Assembly (NCBI RefSeq): GCF_028747985.1
Contig: NZ_CP118108.1
Span: 2,237,501 to 2,301,500 of the forward strand
From: Paenibacillus urinalis
GTDB taxonomy: Bacteria; Bacillota; Bacilli; Paenibacillales; Paenibacillaceae
Length of the DNA stretch: 64,000 bases
Direction of reading: 5' to 3'
Part shown: piece by piece, positions 1 to 7,118 of the stretch
Numbering within the stretch: position 1 is the stretch's first letter
Layout of the letters: each line of letters starts with the position of its first letter
The notes under the pieces: generated by a model
Told to the model about the DNA's origin: nothing
Databases searched by the model: none
Seen by the model: only the letters and a program-made list of their open reading frames with translations
Program-made: the position numbers and the translations under genes

Positions 1-594
1 CTGCTGGCTAGAGGGAGTACAGTGATTGCGGTCGAGCCAAACATGGAAATGCGGCTGGCAGCTGAAGCGAGGCTCTCGGGCAACGCTCAATTCAGAGTGC
101 AGTCAAGCCCTGCGGAAGAGACGGGCCTGCAAGATCAGTCGGTTGATTATATCGTTTGTGCCCAGTCATTTCATTGGTTTGATCAGCGCTTGGCCAAAGA
201 GGAGTTTAAGCGGATTCTGAAGCCGGAAGGGAAGGCAGTTCTGATATGGAATTCAAGACTTACCGAAGGTACGCCTTTCCTGGTCAAATATGATGAGCTG
301 CTTCATACCTATGGAACGGATTACAATGAAGTAAAACATACTAATATTACTTCGGACATGCTGCGTTCCTTTTTTAAGAATGGAGAGCTGCATGAGGCGG
401 AATTCCCTAATCGGCAAATCTTTGACTATGAAGGGTTAAGCGGCAGATTACAATCTTCTTCCTACAGCCCACCGCCAGACCACCCTAATTATGAGCCTAT
501 GATGAACGAGCTGCGGAAACTGTTTGATTCCTATCAACAGGAAGGACAAGTGTATTTTGAATATACGACACAAATCTTCTGGGGAGAAGTATAG
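1..594 (+). CDS. Class I SAM-dependent methyltransferase (5'-truncated by window edge)
   Basis: The frame is open from base 1 to the stop at 592-594, so about 198 C-terminal residues are visible and the N-terminus, with the glycine-rich SAM loop, lies outside the window. The visible part starts at the second strand (VIAVEPNMEM, whose acidic residue would hold the SAM ribose). It continues with VDYIVCAQSFHWFD and a FKRILKPEGKAVLIWN stretch, both typical of Methyltransf_11-type small-molecule methyltransferases. The substrate cannot be predicted. A GTG at 22 is only an internal codon. The gene ends just before an acetyltransferase remnant. Confidence 0.8.
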   Translation: MLARGSTVIAVEPNMEMRLAAEARLSGNAQFRVQSSPAEETGLQDQSVDYIVCAQSFHWFDQRLAKEEFKRILKPEGKAVLIWNSRLTEGTPFLVKYDELLHTYGTDYNEVKHTNITSDMLRSFFKNGELHEAEFPNRQIFDYEGLSGRLQSSSYSPPPDHPNYEPMMNELRKLFDSYQQEGQVYFEYTTQIFWGEV

Positions 595-606
595 GGGGGC
601 AAATAT

Positions 607-729
607 AGATATCGGATATTGAGAGTCTATGAGAAATGCGGCTTTCGTCAAGTGAAGCTTCTTCCAAATCACGAATGGCACGAAGGTTCCTACAGGGACT
701 GCTGGCTTATTGAATACACAAGTAAATGA
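607..729 (+). pseudogene. C-terminal remnant of a GNAT acetyltransferase
   Basis: This frame has no start codon or ribosome binding site, yet reads RYRILRVYEKCGFRQVKLLP and then HEWHEGSYRDCWLIEY before a stop at 727-729. The 'R.YEKCGF' block is the acetyl-CoA-binding beta-strand/helix that ends GNAT domains, and the tail resembles the end of aminoglycoside 6'-acetyltransferase-like family members. About 40 residues survive, so some three quarters of the gene is gone. It is read as decayed DNA, not an active gene. Three intact GNAT genes lie at 12210-13873, but this remnant is not an obvious copy of any of them. Confidence 0.7.
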
Positions 730-767
730 CTTGAGTAGAAACACCTTTTCGTGTGGAGGGCAATCTT

Positions 768-923
768 ATGGACAATGGTTATTACATCGGATGGGGAACG
801 CTCGCCCTCATTAATGCAGGCCTGGCACAAGGCAAGAATCGAAGTGGTTTGAATTGGTTCTTGCTCTCATTGTTACTAGGACCGCTTGCGACGCTGATTA
901 TTGTCGTATGGAGTAAGAAATAA
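768..923 (+). CDS. Small membrane protein, 51 residues
   Basis: An ATG at 768 follows a good ribosome binding site (GTGGAGGG, 752-759) and opens a 51-codon frame. The protein begins MDNGYYIGWGTLALINAGLA, has a short basic loop (QGKNRSG) and then a hydrophobic helix (LNWFLLSLLLGPLATLIIVV) ending in WSKK. Composition and layout fit a two-helix or one-and-a-half-helix inner membrane protein with a positively charged C-terminus. It resembles the short hydrophobic proteins seen beside unrelated genes in Bacillales, but I cannot name a family or function. The histidine phosphatase starts 46 bases downstream, so the two may be co-transcribed. Confidence 0.6.
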   Translation: MDNGYYIGWGTLALINAGLAQGKNRSGLNWFLLSLLLGPLATLIIVVWSKK

Positions 924-969
924 GACATGGCTATACGATATATTCTATAGATCAGGGGGAATAATATCA

Positions 970-1560
970 GTGAGTTCAGGTAGAACGGAGTTATATATGG
1001 TAAGGCACGCGGAATCCCCGTTTATCTTTGGAGAAGAGCGTACAAGAGGCTTGTCTGACAAAGGAGCTGCACATGCACAGGAGCTGGCTCATATATTTGC
1101 TTCCATACCGGTGCACCTGGTTATATCCAGTCCTTACACTCGTGCCGTTGAGACGGTTAATCCTATTGCGAAATCCAAGGGTTTAGAGGTCGTACTCCAT
1201 GAGGAGCTTAAGGAAAGAAGGATAGAAGGACCAGATCATAGATCAGACTGGGAAGTGCTGGAGAGAGCGATAAAAGCTTCGTTTGAAGATCTGGATTATG
1301 CACTTGACGGTGGAGAATCTACTCGGCAAATGCAGCAACGTGCAATCCCGATCATTGAACGAATACTAGAGGAATATTCAGAGAAGAGTATTATTCTCGG
1401 TACACATGGCAATATCATGGTGGCAATCATGAATTATTATGATTCACAGTATGGTTATGATTTCTGGGCAGGAACCTCGAAGCCGGACATCTATCGGTTA
1501 GAATTTGAAAGCAAACGGCTTGTTCAGGTAGAGTGCTTATGGGAGAAAGTAACAGGATGA
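970..1560 (+). CDS. Histidine phosphatase family protein (phosphoglycerate mutase-like)
   Basis: A 196-codon protein starts at GTG 970, nine bases after AGGGGGA (954-960); an upstream in-frame TTG at 901 lies inside the preceding small gene and lacks a ribosome binding site. The N-terminal strand ELYMVRHAESP carries the phospho-accepting His of the histidine phosphatase superfamily, in the RHA variant of the RHG motif. HLVISSPYTRAVET supplies the second Arg, and GTHGNIM near residue 155 is the second catalytic His. This is the usual length for cobC/gpmB-type phosphatases acting on small phosphorylated substrates. The substrate is not determinable. Confidence in the family is high. Confidence 0.85.
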   Translation: MSSGRTELYMVRHAESPFIFGEERTRGLSDKGAAHAQELAHIFASIPVHLVISSPYTRAVETVNPIAKSKGLEVVLHEELKERRIEGPDHRSDWEVLERAIKASFEDLDYALDGGESTRQMQQRAIPIIERILEEYSEKSIILGTHGNIMVAIMNYYDSQYGYDFWAGTSKPDIYRLEFESKRLVQVECLWEKVTG

Positions 1561-1658
1561 TACGAGACAAGTGGACAGAGTGAGAATCGTTATGGTGTTT
1601 GCAATACCTTTGATGTAATACATATCATTTCTGAATACGTACGAAGGAGAGTTCTGAA

Positions 1659-2024
1659 GTGAATTCAATCGTTTCCTATTGTTTGGCCAAAAAGGCTGCC
1701 AAGGAGGACTATCCGTTCGGGGCGGATACCCTTGTGGCCAAAATTGAGGGGAAAATGTTTGCCTTGATTTCCCTGAATAAGGATAAGGAACCGCTCAGCA
1801 TATCACTCAAATGCGATCCGCTCATAGCCGTGAATCTGCGTGAACAGCATCAGGCGGTCGTGCCGGGTTATCATCTTAACAAAAAGCACTGGAACACGGT
1901 ATATCTGGGGCAAGACCTTAGAGTAGAGGATATTCGGCCGATGATCGATCATTCCTACGACTTGGTATTCAAGGGCTTGACGAAGAAGCAGCGTGAATCA
2001 ATCCAATGTCGGTTGGGTAATTAA
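1659..2024 (+). CDS. MmcQ/YjbR family protein
   Basis: GTG start at 1659, eight bases after AAGGAGA (1644-1650). The 121-residue protein has the YjbR/MmcQ fold signature: an N-terminal helix ending KEDYPFG, a strand with VAKIEGKMFALISL, then LSISLKCDP, a central VVPGYHLNKKHWNTVYL and a C-terminal helix with SYDLVFKGLTKKQRE. The family adopts a double-wing fold and is often called DNA-binding, but its cellular role is poorly defined. It stands alone and is followed by an intrinsic terminator. Confidence 0.85.
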   Translation: MNSIVSYCLAKKAAKEDYPFGADTLVAKIEGKMFALISLNKDKEPLSISLKCDPLIAVNLREQHQAVVPGYHLNKKHWNTVYLGQDLRVEDIRPMIDHSYDLVFKGLTKKQRESIQCRLGN

Positions 2025-2049
2025 TTTTCATAGATTAGACAAGCGATCT

Positions 2050-2100
2050 GGCTCTGGCGGGAGTTCTTGCATGAAGGCAAGCCTGCTTGGAGCCTTTTTT
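2050..2100 (+). terminator. Intrinsic terminator after the YjbR-like gene
   Basis: An imperfect hairpin pairs GGCTC (2050-2054) with GAGCC (2090-2094), and CTTGC (2066-2070) with GCAAG (2077-2081) around a short loop. It is followed by six T residues at 2095-2100. It separates the YjbR-like gene from the fructose operon. Confidence 0.65.
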
Positions 2101-2123
2101 AATGTAATAGCCTTAATTTGACG

Positions 2124-2179
2124 AAAATTGAATGTTTTTGATAGAAAATGATTGTTTTTATTCAGATATGTGGTACTAT
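2124..2179 (+). promoter_or_regulatory. fru operon promoter with two direct-repeat operators
   Basis: Two near-identical A/T-rich elements, at 2124-2142 and 2145-2162, share the core AAAATnGAnTGTTTTT and are spaced 21 bases start to start (two helical turns). The second overlaps a -35-like TTGTTT (2152-2157). After 16 bases comes an extended -10, TGG-TACTAT (2171-2179). The fruR start codon is 25 bases further on. Repeats over the -35 box immediately upstream of a DeoR-family regulator gene suggest that FruR binds here and represses its own operon; this role is inferred. Confidence 0.6.
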
Positions 2180-2203
2180 AGAATCAGTCAGGAGGAAGAA
2201 AAG

Positions 2204-2956
2204 ATGCTGACAGAAGAACGATATCGGATGATTTTAGAACGCTTACAGCAGCGTGGAGTGGTTAAACTTCAGGAGCTGGTTGAATTACTCCAGGCTTCTG
2301 AATCCACGATTCGAAGAGACTTGGTGGATTTAGAGGCGAAGAACCTGCTCAAAAGAGTTCATGGAGGGGCTTCACTTGTAAGTCATAAGAGCATCGAGCT
2401 TGGCATGGATGAGAAAACGTTCAAAAACGTTCAAGAAAAGACAGCAGCAGCGATCTTAGCGGCCAAACAGCTCCATGATGGTGAATGTATTTATCTGGAT
2501 GCGGGCACGACCACGCTTGCCATGATTCCTTATATTGAAGCACAGGATATTACCGTTGTTACCAACGGACTCTCCCACGTAGAAGCGCTGGTAAGTAAAA
2601 AGATACGCAGCTATTTGCTCGGTGGCATGATGAAACCGCATACGAAGGCGGTCATTGGCAGCATAGCACTTCAAAATATGGATAACTTCCGCTTCGACAA
2701 GAGCTTCCTGGGTACCAATGGATTGGATATGGCGATGGGCTATACGACTCCGGATCCGGAAGAGGCATTAATTAAACGCAGGGCCCATCAGTTATCTGGA
2801 CAGACCTACGTGCTGGCAGATTCCAGTAAGTTTGGGGAAATCGCTTTTGCCAAGCTGTTTAATCTGGAAGAAGCGACGTTAATAACAGACAGGGTTCCTG
2901 GCGAATATAGGAAATGGCTTGGACCGAAATTTAAAGCAATTGAGGGATTAAAATGA
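2204..2956 (+). CDS. fruR: DeoR-family fructose operon repressor FruR
   Basis: ATG 2204 follows AGGAGGAAGAA and gives a 250-residue protein, the standard DeoR length; a longer frame back to 2132 would run through the promoter. Residues 1-57 are the DeoR winged helix (MLTEERYRMILERL, LQASESTIRRDLVDLE), with the family signature reading LLKRVHGGA. The rest is the sugar-phosphate-sensing domain with DAGTTTLAMIPYI, VVTNGLSHVEALV and LADSSKFG, which normally binds a phosphorylated sugar (for FruR, fructose 1-phosphate, by family knowledge). Its stop overlaps the fruK start (ATGA, 2953-2956), so the two are translationally coupled. Confidence 0.93.
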   Translation: MLTEERYRMILERLQQRGVVKLQELVELLQASESTIRRDLVDLEAKNLLKRVHGGASLVSHKSIELGMDEKTFKNVQEKTAAAILAAKQLHDGECIYLDAGTTTLAMIPYIEAQDITVVTNGLSHVEALVSKKIRSYLLGGMMKPHTKAVIGSIALQNMDNFRFDKSFLGTNGLDMAMGYTTPDPEEALIKRRAHQLSGQTYVLADSSKFGEIAFAKLFNLEEATLITDRVPGEYRKWLGPKFKAIEGLK

Positions 2957-3864
2957 TATATACGGTAACACTCAATCCATCCATCGATTACATCGTGGAA
3001 GTTGAACAGCTGGAGCTTGGCAGCTTGAACCGAATGAAGCGGGATTTAAAGCTCCCTGGTGGAAAAGGAATCAATGTATCCAGGGTGCTTAACCAGCTGA
3101 ATGCAGAACATGCAGCGCTTGGTTTTATTGGCGGATTTACGGGGAATTTTATAGACGCCTATCTGAACAAGGAAGGAATTAGATCGGATTTTGTTTTCAT
3201 TCAGGATGATACACGAATTAACGTCAAATTGAAGCATGACCAGGAGACCGAGATCAATGGTCTTGGTCCTGTAGTCACAGAGGAAGAGGCGGTGGCTCTG
3301 CTTCAGAAGCTTAATCAGCTTGCAGAAGGAGATATTCTGGTGCTGTCAGGCAGTATTCCTCCTTCACTTGGCGGTGATTTCTATCTTCGATTAATCAAAG
3401 CCTGCCAGAAAGCAGGGGCTGAATTTGTCATCGATACGACAGGTGAGGCCTTGCTCGAAGCTTTGTACTATAAACCGCTGCTGGTGAAACCGAATCATCA
3501 CGAATTAGCTGAGTTGTTTGGAGTTACGATCGAGTCTCAGGACGATCTCATTACCTATGGCAGGAAGCTGCTGGATGAAGGCGCACAGCACGTCATTATT
3601 TCTATGGCTGGTGAAGGAGCACTGTTGATTACAAGTGAGGCCGTTTATCACGCCACGGTTCCTGCGGGAACCGTAAGAAATTCAGTCGGTGCCGGAGATT
3701 CGATGATTGCTGGCTTTGTCGGAACGCTTACTCAAACAAAAGACCCGTTAGAGGCATTTCGTGCAGGTGTAGCTTCAGGCAGTGCAACGGCATTTTCAGA
3801 CGATCTTGCTCAGCGAAAAGAAATTGATAAATTGATTCCTGAAGTCCAAATCACCAAATTATAA
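2953..3864 (+). CDS. fruK: 1-phosphofructokinase FruK
   Basis: This 303-residue PfkB-family kinase converts fructose 1-phosphate and ATP to fructose 1,6-bisphosphate, the step after PTS uptake by FruA. The N-terminus MIYTVTLNPSIDYIVEV and the early LPGGKGINVSRVLNQL are the substrate-binding signatures of 1-phosphofructokinases. ILVLSGSIPPSLG and the C-terminal NSVGAGDSMIAGF (catalytic Asp in GAGD, ATP anion hole) complete the PfkB motifs. It is coupled to fruR by a four-base overlap and lies 64 bases before fruA in the common fruRKA order. Confidence 0.96.
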   Translation: MIYTVTLNPSIDYIVEVEQLELGSLNRMKRDLKLPGGKGINVSRVLNQLNAEHAALGFIGGFTGNFIDAYLNKEGIRSDFVFIQDDTRINVKLKHDQETEINGLGPVVTEEEAVALLQKLNQLAEGDILVLSGSIPPSLGGDFYLRLIKACQKAGAEFVIDTTGEALLEALYYKPLLVKPNHHELAELFGVTIESQDDLITYGRKLLDEGAQHVIISMAGEGALLITSEAVYHATVPAGTVRNSVGAGDSMIAGFVGTLTQTKDPLEAFRAGVASGSATAFSDDLAQRKEIDKLIPEVQITKL

Positions 3865-3928
3865 ATACAAAAGTAAGACCTAATAGGCGTGAAAATGCAC
3901 GCCTGATCATTCAGGGGAGTTGTTAGAC

Positions 3929-5854
3929 ATGAGAATTACGGATTTGATGATTGAAGAAACGATGATCATGAATTTGAAATCCACTTCGAAGGATGGCGCA
4001 ATGGATGAATTGATAGCTAGTCTCGCTAGCAGCGGGCGTATCAATGATCCTGTTCTATTCAAAGAAATGATATATAAACGTGAGGCAGAATCCAGCACAG
4101 GAATCGGCGGCGGGATCGCAATGCCTCATGCGAAGACTGCAGCTGTGAATGAGCCAACTGTTGTATTTGCAAAAAGCGAAGCCGGTGTCGATTTTGAATC
4201 ATTAGACGGTGAGCCTGCACATGTGTTCTTCATGATTGCGGCACCGGAAGGAGCAGGAAGTACACATCTTCGTACGCTCGCTGCCCTTTCCCGGCTATTG
4301 ATTGACAACGTTTTCATTGAACGATTGCTGCAAACAAAGACACCGAATGAGGTAACCGCTCTATTCAATGAGAAGCAGGCTGAGGAAGCGGAGGGTTCGG
4401 AGAAGTCGGAGCATAAGACGAACTCGGCGGACTCATCGACAAATGAGACTCTGAAACCAGCAGACCAAGCTGAAGAAATTCCATTTGTTGTTGCAGTAAC
4501 CGCTTGCCCTACGGGAATTGCCCACACCTTTATGGCTGAAGATGCACTCAAGAAGAAGGCTCAAGAGATGGGCGTTCAAATCCGGGTGGAAACCAACGGA
4601 TCTGAAGGAGCGAGTAATGTCTTGACCGAAGATGAAATCCGCCGGGCGAAGGGAATTATCGTGGCGGCAGATAAAAATGTCGAGATGGCACGATTTGCAG
4701 GTAAACCGGTATTGCAGCGTCCTGTCAGCGATGGTATTCGTAAATCGGAAGAGCTGATATCCAAAGCTGTAAAAGGAGATGCCCCGATCTACCAGGCAGA
4801 AGGTGGAGCCGCTTCACCAGCTGCGGATGAGAAGAAAAGTGTCGGCAGTACCTTGTATAAGAACTTAATGAACGGTATATCTCATATGCTTCCGTTTGTT
4901 GTCGGCGGCGGGATTCTGCTCGCCATTTCGTTCCTCATTGAACAAGTGGCTGGTGAGGATAACCCAATCTTCCAGCTGCTGCAAACGATAGGCGGCGGTG
5001 AAGGTGCGTTTCATTTTCTGATTCCTATTTTGGCGGGATTCATTGCAATGAGTATTGCTGATCGTCCGGCACTTATGCCGGGTATGGTAGGTGGTTTAAT
5101 GGCGGTTAATGCCAATGCAGGATTTCTCGGCGGACTTGCAGCCGGATTTCTGGCAGGTTACGTTGTCATTGGACTTCGCCGGGTGTTTAAGCATTTGCCC
5201 AAAGCCATTGACGGATTAAAAGCCATTCTGCTATATCCAGTGTTCGGACTGCTGATTACCGGCTCACTGATGTTCTATATTTTGTCACCCATTTTCAGCT
5301 GGATCAATACGGGGTTAATTGATGTACTTAACAATCTGGGTACAGGGAATATGGTTCTGCTCGGAATCATTCTCGGCGGTATGATGTCAATTGATATGGG
5401 CGGACCGTTTAACAAAGCTGCATACACATTTGCAATTGGCGTGTTTACGTCAAGCGGAAATGAGAACGGGCTGATGATGGCAGCTGTTATGGCGGGAGGT
5501 ATGGTTCCTCCATTAGCAATAGCATTAGCAACAACCTTCTTTAAGAATAAGTTTACGGAAGAGGAGCGCAAATCCGGGATTACGAATTATGTACTAGGCT
5601 TATCCTTTATTACAGAAGGGGCCATTCCATTTGCAGCGGCTGATCCGCTCCGGGTATTGACCTCGTGTATCGTTGGATCGGCAGTCGCCGGAGGACTGAC
5701 TCAATTGTGGGCGATTAACCTGCCTGCTCCCCATGGAGGAATCTTCGTCGCTGCACTTGCGAGCAATGCCTTGATGTTCTTGCTGGCAGTTGTGATTGGT
5801 GCTGTTATTTCCGGAATCATCTTGGGATTATGGAAGAAACCTTTAAAAGTTTAG
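3929..5854 (+). CDS. fruA: PTS fructose transporter subunit IIABC (FruA)
   Basis: ATG 3929 lies nine bases after AGGGGAG (3913-3919); a TTG at 3920 abuts that site and is unlikely. The 641-residue protein holds all three fructose PTS domains. EIIA covers residues 1-150, with the phosphorylated His67 in GIGGGIAMPHAKT. A charged Ala/Glu/Ser linker follows at 151-183. EIIB covers about 185-285, with Cys193 in VTACPTGIAHTFMAE. The EIIC membrane domain runs from about 307 to the end, with many hydrophobic helices, GGPFNKAAY and a FITEGAIPFAAADPLR signature. It imports fructose and phosphorylates it at C1, feeding FruK. A strong terminator follows. Confidence 0.97.
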   Translation: MRITDLMIEETMIMNLKSTSKDGAMDELIASLASSGRINDPVLFKEMIYKREAESSTGIGGGIAMPHAKTAAVNEPTVVFAKSEAGVDFESLDGEPAHVFFMIAAPEGAGSTHLRTLAALSRLLIDNVFIERLLQTKTPNEVTALFNEKQAEEAEGSEKSEHKTNSADSSTNETLKPADQAEEIPFVVAVTACPTGIAHTFMAEDALKKKAQEMGVQIRVETNGSEGASNVLTEDEIRRAKGIIVAADKNVEMARFAGKPVLQRPVSDGIRKSEELISKAVKGDAPIYQAEGGAASPAADEKKSVGSTLYKNLMNGISHMLPFVVGGGILLAISFLIEQVAGEDNPIFQLLQTIGGGEGAFHFLIPILAGFIAMSIADRPALMPGMVGGLMAVNANAGFLGGLAAGFLAGYVVIGLRRVFKHLPKAIDGLKAILLYPVFGLLITGSLMFYILSPIFSWINTGLIDVLNNLGTGNMVLLGIILGGMMSIDMGGPFNKAAYTFAIGVFTSSGNENGLMMAAVMAGGMVPPLAIALATTFFKNKFTEEERKSGITNYVLGLSFITEGAIPFAAADPLRVLTSCIVGSAVAGGLTQLWAINLPAPHGGIFVAALASNALMFLLAVVIGAVISGIILGLWKKPLKV

Positions 5855-5875
5855 TAAATTAAATCAGTTTGAATT

Positions 5876-5910
5876 GCCGTCTCTGAACGAAAGTGCAGAG
5901 GCGGTTTTTT
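5876..5910 (+). terminator. Terminator of the fru operon
   Basis: The stem GCCGTCTCTG (5876-5885) pairs with CAGAGGCGGT (5895-5904) around an AACGAAAGTG loop and is followed by a run of T to 5910. Confidence 0.9.
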
Positions 5911-5922
5911 ATGTCAGTAGAG

Positions 5923-5938
5923 TGTTCAATTTTGAACA
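5923..5938 (+). promoter_or_regulatory. Inverted repeat TGTTCA-N4-TGAACA upstream of proline dehydrogenase
   Basis: A perfect inverted repeat with six-base arms (5923-5928 and 5933-5938) lies 129 bases before the proline dehydrogenase start. The same arms and the same four-base spacing recur at 8845-8860, over the start codon of the divergent regulator gene. Isolated half-sites TGTTCA occur at 8943 and 8982, before the permease. This placement suggests an operator shared by the proline cluster, probably for the helix-turn-helix regulator at 7119-8861; the link is inferred. Confidence 0.45.
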
Positions 5939-5994
5939 AAATCATCATTTCAATGATAATTAAAACATTTTTTGTTTAAATATACACATTTCTA

Positions 5995-6023
5995 TGTACA
6001 AATTTTATTCATTTATGTAGAAT
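5995..6023 (+). promoter_or_regulatory. Candidate promoter of proline dehydrogenase
   Basis: TGTACA (5995-6000) sits at the -35 position, 17 bases before TAGAAT (6018-6023) as -10. The -35 hexamer is part of ATGTACAAAT, almost the same as the half-palindrome that sits at the -35 of the semialdehyde dehydrogenase promoter (10389-10394) with identical 17-base spacing. The shared non-consensus -35 suggests a common regulator for both catabolic genes. Confidence 0.5.
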
Positions 6024-6066
6024 GATAGAAGATATAACCATTATATGGATAGAACGGAGGTGTAGG

Positions 6067-6981
6067 ATGGAAATCGTGCTTAAAAATTTTTTTCAGGCCT
6101 TAGCCAAGAATCCAACAGCTAATCAGATGGCGAAGAAGTATGGTTTAAGATTTGGAGCAAGTCGGTTTGTTGCGGGAATTACGATTCATGATGCCGTTCA
6201 GTCTGTAAGAAGCTTGAATCGTGATGGACGTGTTGCTACGTTGGATCATTTAGGAGAATTTATCTCGACGAGGGAAGAAGCGCTTGAATCAGCCAAGATG
6301 TGTATAGAGACTTTGGAAGCCATTGCAGACAGTGGTATTAAGTCCAACTTGTCTTTAAAAATGACCTCACTTGGACTTGATATTGACAAGCAGCTATGCA
6401 TGGATAACATGAATCAAATTCTCGAATGCGCACAGCGTTATAACAATTTTGTACGGATTGACATGGAGGATTATGCTCACTGCGAGGTATCTATCGACAT
6501 CTACCGAGATCTCCGGAAGAAATTTGATAATGTAGGAATTGTACTCCAGGCTTATTTGTATCGAACGGAGCAAGATGTGGAGGACCTCAATCCATATGAT
6601 GCCAATTTAAGACTGGTGAAGGGGGCCTATAAAGAGTCGCCCAAGGTGGCTTATCCTAACAAGAAGGATGTTGACGACAACTATAAGAAGCTTATTTCCC
6701 AGCATCTTTCGAATGGAAATTATACTGCTGTTGCAACTCATGATGAGGCCATCATTCAGTATGTGAAAGAAGAGGCGGCACAGAAGGGCTATGCCCTTGA
6801 TCGATTTGAATTTCAGATGTTATACGGGATTGCTGAGGACTTACAGAAGAGTTTGGTCAAGGAAGGGTATAAGGTTCGTGTATATGTACCTTACGGACGA
6901 GACTGGTTTGGCTACAATATGAGACGATTGGCAGAGCGGCCAGCAAATGTGTGGTTTGTACTCAAAAATTTATTCAAGTAA
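6067..6981 (+). CDS. Proline dehydrogenase
   Basis: ATG 6067 follows CGGAGGTGT and gives 304 residues, the usual length of monofunctional Bacillus-type proline dehydrogenases (PutB/FadM class). The FAD-dependent (beta/alpha)8 barrel oxidises L-proline to pyrroline-5-carboxylate and passes electrons to the respiratory chain. Family motifs visible are LRLVKGAYKE, VATHDEAII, FEFQMLYGI and the C-terminal GYNMRRLAERPANVWFVL, whose paired Arg bind the substrate carboxylate. It is the first enzyme of the proline cluster; the second enzyme is at 10479-12047. The regulator gene lies tail to tail 137 bases downstream; that gap shows no clear terminator. Confidence 0.93.
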   Translation: MEIVLKNFFQALAKNPTANQMAKKYGLRFGASRFVAGITIHDAVQSVRSLNRDGRVATLDHLGEFISTREEALESAKMCIETLEAIADSGIKSNLSLKMTSLGLDIDKQLCMDNMNQILECAQRYNNFVRIDMEDYAHCEVSIDIYRDLRKKFDNVGIVLQAYLYRTEQDVEDLNPYDANLRLVKGAYKESPKVAYPNKKDVDDNYKKLISQHLSNGNYTAVATHDEAIIQYVKEEAAQKGYALDRFEFQMLYGIAEDLQKSLVKEGYKVRVYVPYGRDWFGYNMRRLAERPANVWFVLKNLFK

Positions 6982-7118
6982 ATTAATGTTCATAACACCC
7001 TGGCCCTAGGATGTTTCAATCAAGAGTTGTAGATCGGAAAAGGTTTAATACGATGAAGTGAAATCATTCAGGGCAACCCGGAGAATAACAACATCGGTTT
7101 GCCCCAATCCATCATTTT

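Noticed and set aside
901..969. TTG 901 as start of the histidine phosphatase
   Set aside because: It lies inside the preceding small gene and lacks a ribosome binding site; GTG 970 has a good one and gives the usual family N-terminus.
4126..4551. Long open frames opposite fruA and other genes
   Set aside because: They are antisense shadows of clearly conserved coding regions, without ribosome binding sites or recognisable domains.
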